A stretch of 7,869 bases of DNA from Thermodesulfobacteriota bacterium (GTDB lineage Bacteria; Desulfobacterota; DSM-4660; Desulfatiglandales; HGW-15): the NCBI GenBank assembly GCA_025454125.1, contig JALOPA010000064.1, positions 1 to 7,869 of the forward strand, in the 5' to 3' direction. Positions 4,335 to 7,869 of this stretch are shown in pieces (the first letter of the stretch is position 1; the number at the start of each line of letters is the position of its first letter). A model generated the notes under the pieces. The model did not search any database, had not been told where the DNA came from, and saw nothing but the letters and a program-made list of their open reading frames with translations. The translations under genes and the position numbers were made by a program.

Positions 4335-7300
4335 TTACGTGAAAGGAGGAAAGCCAAATTTACGAGCGAGGTGCTCCGTTCGTTCGATATACTTTGGAAC
4401 CCGCAAGGCCGTGAACAGGGAGTAGGCCTCCTTGAGGTGCATCCCTGCGGTTTCGGACTCTCTCAGCGCGTGGGCGAGAGAGGCCAGGAAGAAGTGGGTT
4501 CGTCCCATCTCAAATCTGGAGTGGACGGTAGCGAAGGCCTGGAGCGCGTTACCAAGATGCCTTCCGGCCTCATCGGGGGCGCCTTGGGTCCAAGCGGCCT
4601 GCCCAAGGACTTGATGGGACCATCCGATTCCCAACAGGTATCTGACGTCTGTGGATATATCCAGCGCCTGCCTTGCCACCTCTCGAGCCTTGTCCAGTTG
4701 CCCCGCTAGGACATAGGCTGCGCCCAGCATTGTCCGAAACCATGCAGCATATTGCCGAGAGCGAACCTGGTCTCCCATTTGAACTGCTTCCTCCAGAGTG
4801 GGGATGGCATGCCCAAAATCTTCGGCCTCCAGGTAGGCCTTGCCGAGGACCGCAAGGACGAAAGCGGTTTCGAAGGCATCTGGCGAGAGCTCAAGGGCGC
4901 GCTCGCACGCCTTGATTCCTTCCTCCCAATCTCCTCGAGTGCCGTTACCAAGACCCGCCATCATGGCCGCGTTGGCGCGGGCTCGGCGGCTGCCAGTGGC
5001 CTCGCCGAGGGCATCGAGGCGGCGAGCAGCTTCAAGGGCCCCCTCGAAATCCCCGCTGTAATAGCAGGAGTAGCTGAGGGCAAACAGAGCCTGGCTCAGC
5101 CAGAAGCGGTCCTCCGTACGCTCCAGTAAGGACACAGCTTGCCGTGCGTGGGCCACGGCCTCGTCTAGCGGCCGCCCGGAATATACGCACTCGACGGCGA
5201 GAGCTCGGTGCACTCTCCCCATAAGAGCCTCATTCCCTGACTGCGTCGCTTCCTTAAGACTGAGACCCAAAGCCTGAGTGGCCTCCTCCCTGTGCCCAAG
5301 CCACGCATGGGCGAAGCCAAGCCAAAAATAGTACTGCCCGGCCAACGAGGGCTCCCGGAGCCTTTCCACCCGGTCGCGGTGCTGAAGAAGGAGTGCCACT
5401 GTCTCCTGCCGGCGGCCTAAGAAATGGAGAGAATGCGCCTCCCGGACAACCAGATCGATCATGCGACGATCCTGCTCTTCGGCAGGAAGCCGCTCCGCAT
5501 GGTTGCGTGCCTCTTCCAAGGCTGCGACGGCCTCTTCGTGGGCATCCATCCCGGCCACCTTTTCGGCACACCGTGAGAGATATTGCAAGGCTTTATAGGC
5601 CTTATCGGTTCTTGAGTAATGGTACGCCAGCCGATCGTAGAATTTGTCGAGATGGTCCACGTAGAGGGTCTCGATGGCCCGGCCCGTCGCCTCGTGAAAG
5701 GCCTTCCGGCGAGCCGCAAGAAGGCTCTCGTACGCCACTTGCTGCGTCATGGCATGTCGAAATGTGTACTCGAGGTCGGGGAAGAGCCGATGTTCATAGA
5801 GGAACTCAGCGGCCTGGAGGTTACCGAGACCACGACGGAAGACCTCATCAGGTTCTTCGGCAATGGCCTGCAGAAGCGCGAAGGGCACGTCCTTTCCGAT
5901 GACAGCCGCAGCCTGAAGAAGCCGTTTGTCCTCCGGGGTAAGCCGGTCGATGCGGGCGGCCACTATCGACCGGGCCGTCGCGGGAATTTGAAAACTCTGG
6001 GCTACCCTTGCCAGCCGATAGGCCCCCCGCTCGCCCACCAGGACCTTCGTCTCGGTCAGCGTCCGGACGCTCTCTTCGAGGAAAAATGGGTTCCCTTCGG
6101 TCCGCGCGATCAGCAGGTGCTTGAGCGGCTCCACGCTCGGATCCTCCCCAAGCAAAGCGGCTAGTAACTCATCGGCGGACTGCGGGGGCAGCGGATCGAT
6201 ACGGAGCTGTCGGTAGTAACTCTTCCCGCTCCAACCATGCTGGTACTCAGGTCGGTAGTTGACGAGCAGCAACAGGCGCGCTGTCGGGAGACTCTCGACA
6301 AGACTGTCAAGGAACGCCTGGGTCTCGGTATCGATCCAGTGAAGATCTTCGAACATGATGATCAGAGGTTGCTCCTGACTTTCCCGCAGGAGCAGGCGTT
6401 TGACCCCGTCAAGTGTGCGTTGGCGTCGTTGCGACGGCTCCAGGCGCTGCCACTCGGCATCCTCCACCGGAACATCTAAGAGCCGCAGGAGCGCCGGCAG
6501 GGTGGGCTCAAGTCCCCGATCCAGCGACAGGACTTTGCCCATCACCTTCTCGCGGATCTTGCGTGCATCATCACGTGTCTCGATTTGGAAGTAGGCTTGG
6601 AGCAAGTCGATAACCGGGAGGTACGCCGAGGTCTTGCCGTAGGAGACCGACCCGCCCTCCACGATCAGCCATCCCTGGGTCCTGGGAGAGTGGGTGAATT
6701 CCCAATAGAGGCGGGACTTGCCCACCCCGGGCTCGCCGATTACGGCAACGACCTGCCCGTGTCCGGAACCGCCGTGTTCAAGTGCCCGGCATAGATGATC
6801 TAGCTCGCTATCCCTGCCCACGAACCGGGTGAGGCCCCGAGCGGCAGCGGCTTTCAGGCGCGAACGCACCGTCCCTACTCCAACGATCTCATAGACCTCG
6901 ACTGGTGTCTCCATCCCCTTGACTTTCCGCGGCCCCAGCGCCTTCACCTTCATGTAGTCCCCGGCCAGGCGAAGCGTGTTTGCCGCCATAAGGATCGACC
7001 CCGGCGTTGCCATCTGCTCCATCCGCGCGGCAAGGTGTGTGGTCTGCCCCACGGCCGTGTAGTCCATGTGGAGGTCGCTGCCAATGGACCTCACGACCAC
7101 CTCCCCCGAATTCAGACCCACGCGAATTTGAATGGGCACACCTTCTGTCCGGTGAATCTCCTCCGCGTACCGCTTCACTGAATCCTGCATTCGGAGGGCC
7201 GCGTAGCAAGCGCGAACGCCGTGGTCCTCGTGGGCAAGCGGCGCACCGAAAAGCGCCATGATGCCATCACCCATCACCTGATTGACCGTGCCCTCGTAGC

Positions 7301-7682
7301 GGTGGATAGCCTCCATCATGTGCTCCAGAACTTGGTCCAGGATCTTTCTCGCGTCTTCAGGATCCCGGTCGGCAAGCAACTCCATCGATCCCTTGAGATC
7401 AGCAAAGAGTACTGTCACCTGCTTGCGCTCACCCTCGAGGGCGCTCTTGGAGGTGAGAATCCTTTCGGCGAGGTGCTTCGGAGTGTAGGACTGGGGGGCG
7501 GAGTAGCCGCCAGGGGGTTTTTTACATGGAGTACGGAGATCGCGGCCGCACTCACCGCAGAAAAGCCGATCCGGAGGGAGCTGTGCGCTGCAGCCAGGGC
7601 AGATTAACTCCAATTTCTCCCCGCACTTCTCGCAGAACTTGACGCCATCACGGTTTTCGAAATGACACTTGGGACACTTCAT
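4335..7682 (-). CDS. Zinc-ribbon / class III cyclase-like / AAA (STAND) / TPR regulator
   Basis: An intact 1115-residue cytoplasmic signalling protein with a familiar multidomain layout. Residues 3-45 hold two zinc ribbons (C3, C6, C17, C20 and C28, C31, C42, C45). Residues about 85-265 form a class III nucleotide cyclase homology domain with both metal-binding aspartates (D95 in VLFADLKGS, D139 in MGDGIMALFG) and R220. From about 286 (FVGRDSEL) comes an AAA_16/STAND ATPase with Walker A GEPGVGKS (316-323, K322) and Walker B IMFEDLHW (E445, D446), then a helical/winged-helix part (about 563-655, IPATARSIVAARIDRL). About 690-1110 are TPR-type helical repeats, probably for sensing or partner binding. 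The usual cyclase adenine-recognition Lys and Asp are replaced (Q135, Q213) and the transition-state Asn is His (H216), so cAMP synthesis is doubtful. The ATG at 7682 opens MKCPKC, the normal start of this family, though no strong ribosome site precedes it. The gene appears monocistronic. Domain calls are firm; the signal and output are unknown. Confidence 0.95.
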   Translation of the reverse strand: MKCPKCHFENRDGVKFCEKCGEKLELICPGCSAQLPPDRLFCGECGRDLRTPCKKPPGGYSAPQSYTPKHLAERILTSKSALEGERKQVTVLFADLKGSMELLADRDPEDARKILDQVLEHMMEAIHRYEGTVNQVMGDGIMALFGAPLAHEDHGVRACYAALRMQDSVKRYAEEIHRTEGVPIQIRVGLNSGEVVVRSIGSDLHMDYTAVGQTTHLAARMEQMATPGSILMAANTLRLAGDYMKVKALGPRKVKGMETPVEVYEIVGVGTVRSRLKAAAARGLTRFVGRDSELDHLCRALEHGGSGHGQVVAVIGEPGVGKSRLYWEFTHSPRTQGWLIVEGGSVSYGKTSAYLPVIDLLQAYFQIETRDDARKIREKVMGKVLSLDRGLEPTLPALLRLLDVPVEDAEWQRLEPSQRRQRTLDGVKRLLLRESQEQPLIIMFEDLHWIDTETQAFLDSLVESLPTARLLLLVNYRPEYQHGWSGKSYYRQLRIDPLPPQSADELLAALLGEDPSVEPLKHLLIARTEGNPFFLEESVRTLTETKVLVGERGAYRLARVAQSFQIPATARSIVAARIDRLTPEDKRLLQAAAVIGKDVPFALLQAIAEEPDEVFRRGLGNLQAAEFLYEHRLFPDLEYTFRHAMTQQVAYESLLAARRKAFHEATGRAIETLYVDHLDKFYDRLAYHYSRTDKAYKALQYLSRCAEKVAGMDAHEEAVAALEEARNHAERLPAEEQDRRMIDLVVREAHSLHFLGRRQETVALLLQHRDRVERLREPSLAGQYYFWLGFAHAWLGHREEATQALGLSLKEATQSGNEALMGRVHRALAVECVYSGRPLDEAVAHARQAVSLLERTEDRFWLSQALFALSYSCYYSGDFEGALEAARRLDALGEATGSRRARANAAMMAGLGNGTRGDWEEGIKACERALELSPDAFETAFVLAVLGKAYLEAEDFGHAIPTLEEAVQMGDQVRSRQYAAWFRTMLGAAYVLAGQLDKAREVARQALDISTDVRYLLGIGWSHQVLGQAAWTQGAPDEAGRHLGNALQAFATVHSRFEMGRTHFFLASLAHALRESETAGMHLKEAYSLFTALRVPKYIERTEHLARKFGFPPFT

Positions 7683-7869
7683 GGCAAATTTTGTAAGGCA
7701 TATAGGGTAATCAAACAGTGCGAGGAAAGACCTCCAAAGGGAAGAAACTTTCCTCTGGGACTGTCTGAGAAATCATTCCACGAACAAATCACTATGATTT
7801 CCTCCAGAAGGGCATACTCACATTTTTCGGTTACCTGAAGAACAGGAATATTCTGAATTCGAATCCTAC
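7683..7869. other. Upstream region of the cyclase-like gene
   Basis: An AT-richer intergenic stretch that should hold the promoter and leader of the minus-strand regulator gene. I see no convincing -35/-10 pair and no gene. An 8-bp inverted repeat, GAGGAAAG (7722-7729) and CTTTCCTC (7748-7755), lies 40-73 bases upstream of the start codon and could form a leader hairpin or be an operator. Confidence 0.4.

Noticed and set aside
4107..4709. 200-residue plus-strand open frame
   Set aside because: More than half lies antisense to the well-supported 1115-residue gene; only the first part outside that gene (possible HicA-like stretch) deserves comment.
5393..6164. Long plus-strand open frames opposite the STAND/TPR region
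   Set aside because: They are antisense shadows of a high-GC gene with clear domains, rich in Arg, Pro and Gly with no recognisable motif.
7843..7865. TTCGAAT motif like a tRNA T-loop at the right edge
   Set aside because: The bases on either side of the loop do not form a five-pair T-stem on either strand, and no other tRNA arm is visible.

Overview
The window is a moderately GC-rich bacterial chromosomal segment. The large zinc-ribbon/cyclase/STAND/TPR regulator, a ModF-type double ABC ATPase and an AlbA_2 ATP-binding protein together suggest an environmental Gram-negative lineage, such as Desulfobacterota or a neighbouring deep proteobacterial group. That taxonomic guess is weak and rests only on family habits. 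No RNA gene, transposase, CRISPR array or replication origin is visible.

Layout. (1) 1-999, plus strand: the 3' part of a ModF/PhrA-like tandem ABC ATPase gene, cut by the left window edge. (2) 1000-2100: about 1.1 kb with no intact gene. It holds several short minus-strand stretches that read like pieces of proteins but lack a start or stop prematurely (about 1167-1486, 1807-1965 and 1953-2069), so it looks like a region of decayed genes. (3) 2101-3782, minus strand: a two-gene unit. A 481-residue AlbA_2/HATPase protein is followed, through a 4-base GTGA overlap, by an unrecognised 79-residue protein. (4) 3783-4334: another region without an intact gene, with a coding-like minus-strand remnant (3827-4003), three inverted repeats and a faint HicA-like plus-strand stretch. 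(5) 4335-7682, minus strand: one intact gene for a 1115-residue signalling ATPase (two zinc ribbons, class III cyclase homology domain, AAA/STAND ATPase, TPR repeats). (6) 7683-7869: its upstream intergenic region.

How the parts relate. All intact genes except the ABC ATPase are on the minus strand. The AlbA_2 gene and the small gene after it are the only clear operon, coupled by overlapping stop and start codons. The big regulator stands alone with a strong inverted repeat starting directly after its stop codon. No pathway obviously links the three loci. The most distinctive observations are the coupled AlbA_2 plus small-protein pair, the in-frame PEVT repeat linker, the substituted catalytic residues in the cyclase domain, and the cluster of minus-strand gene remnants.
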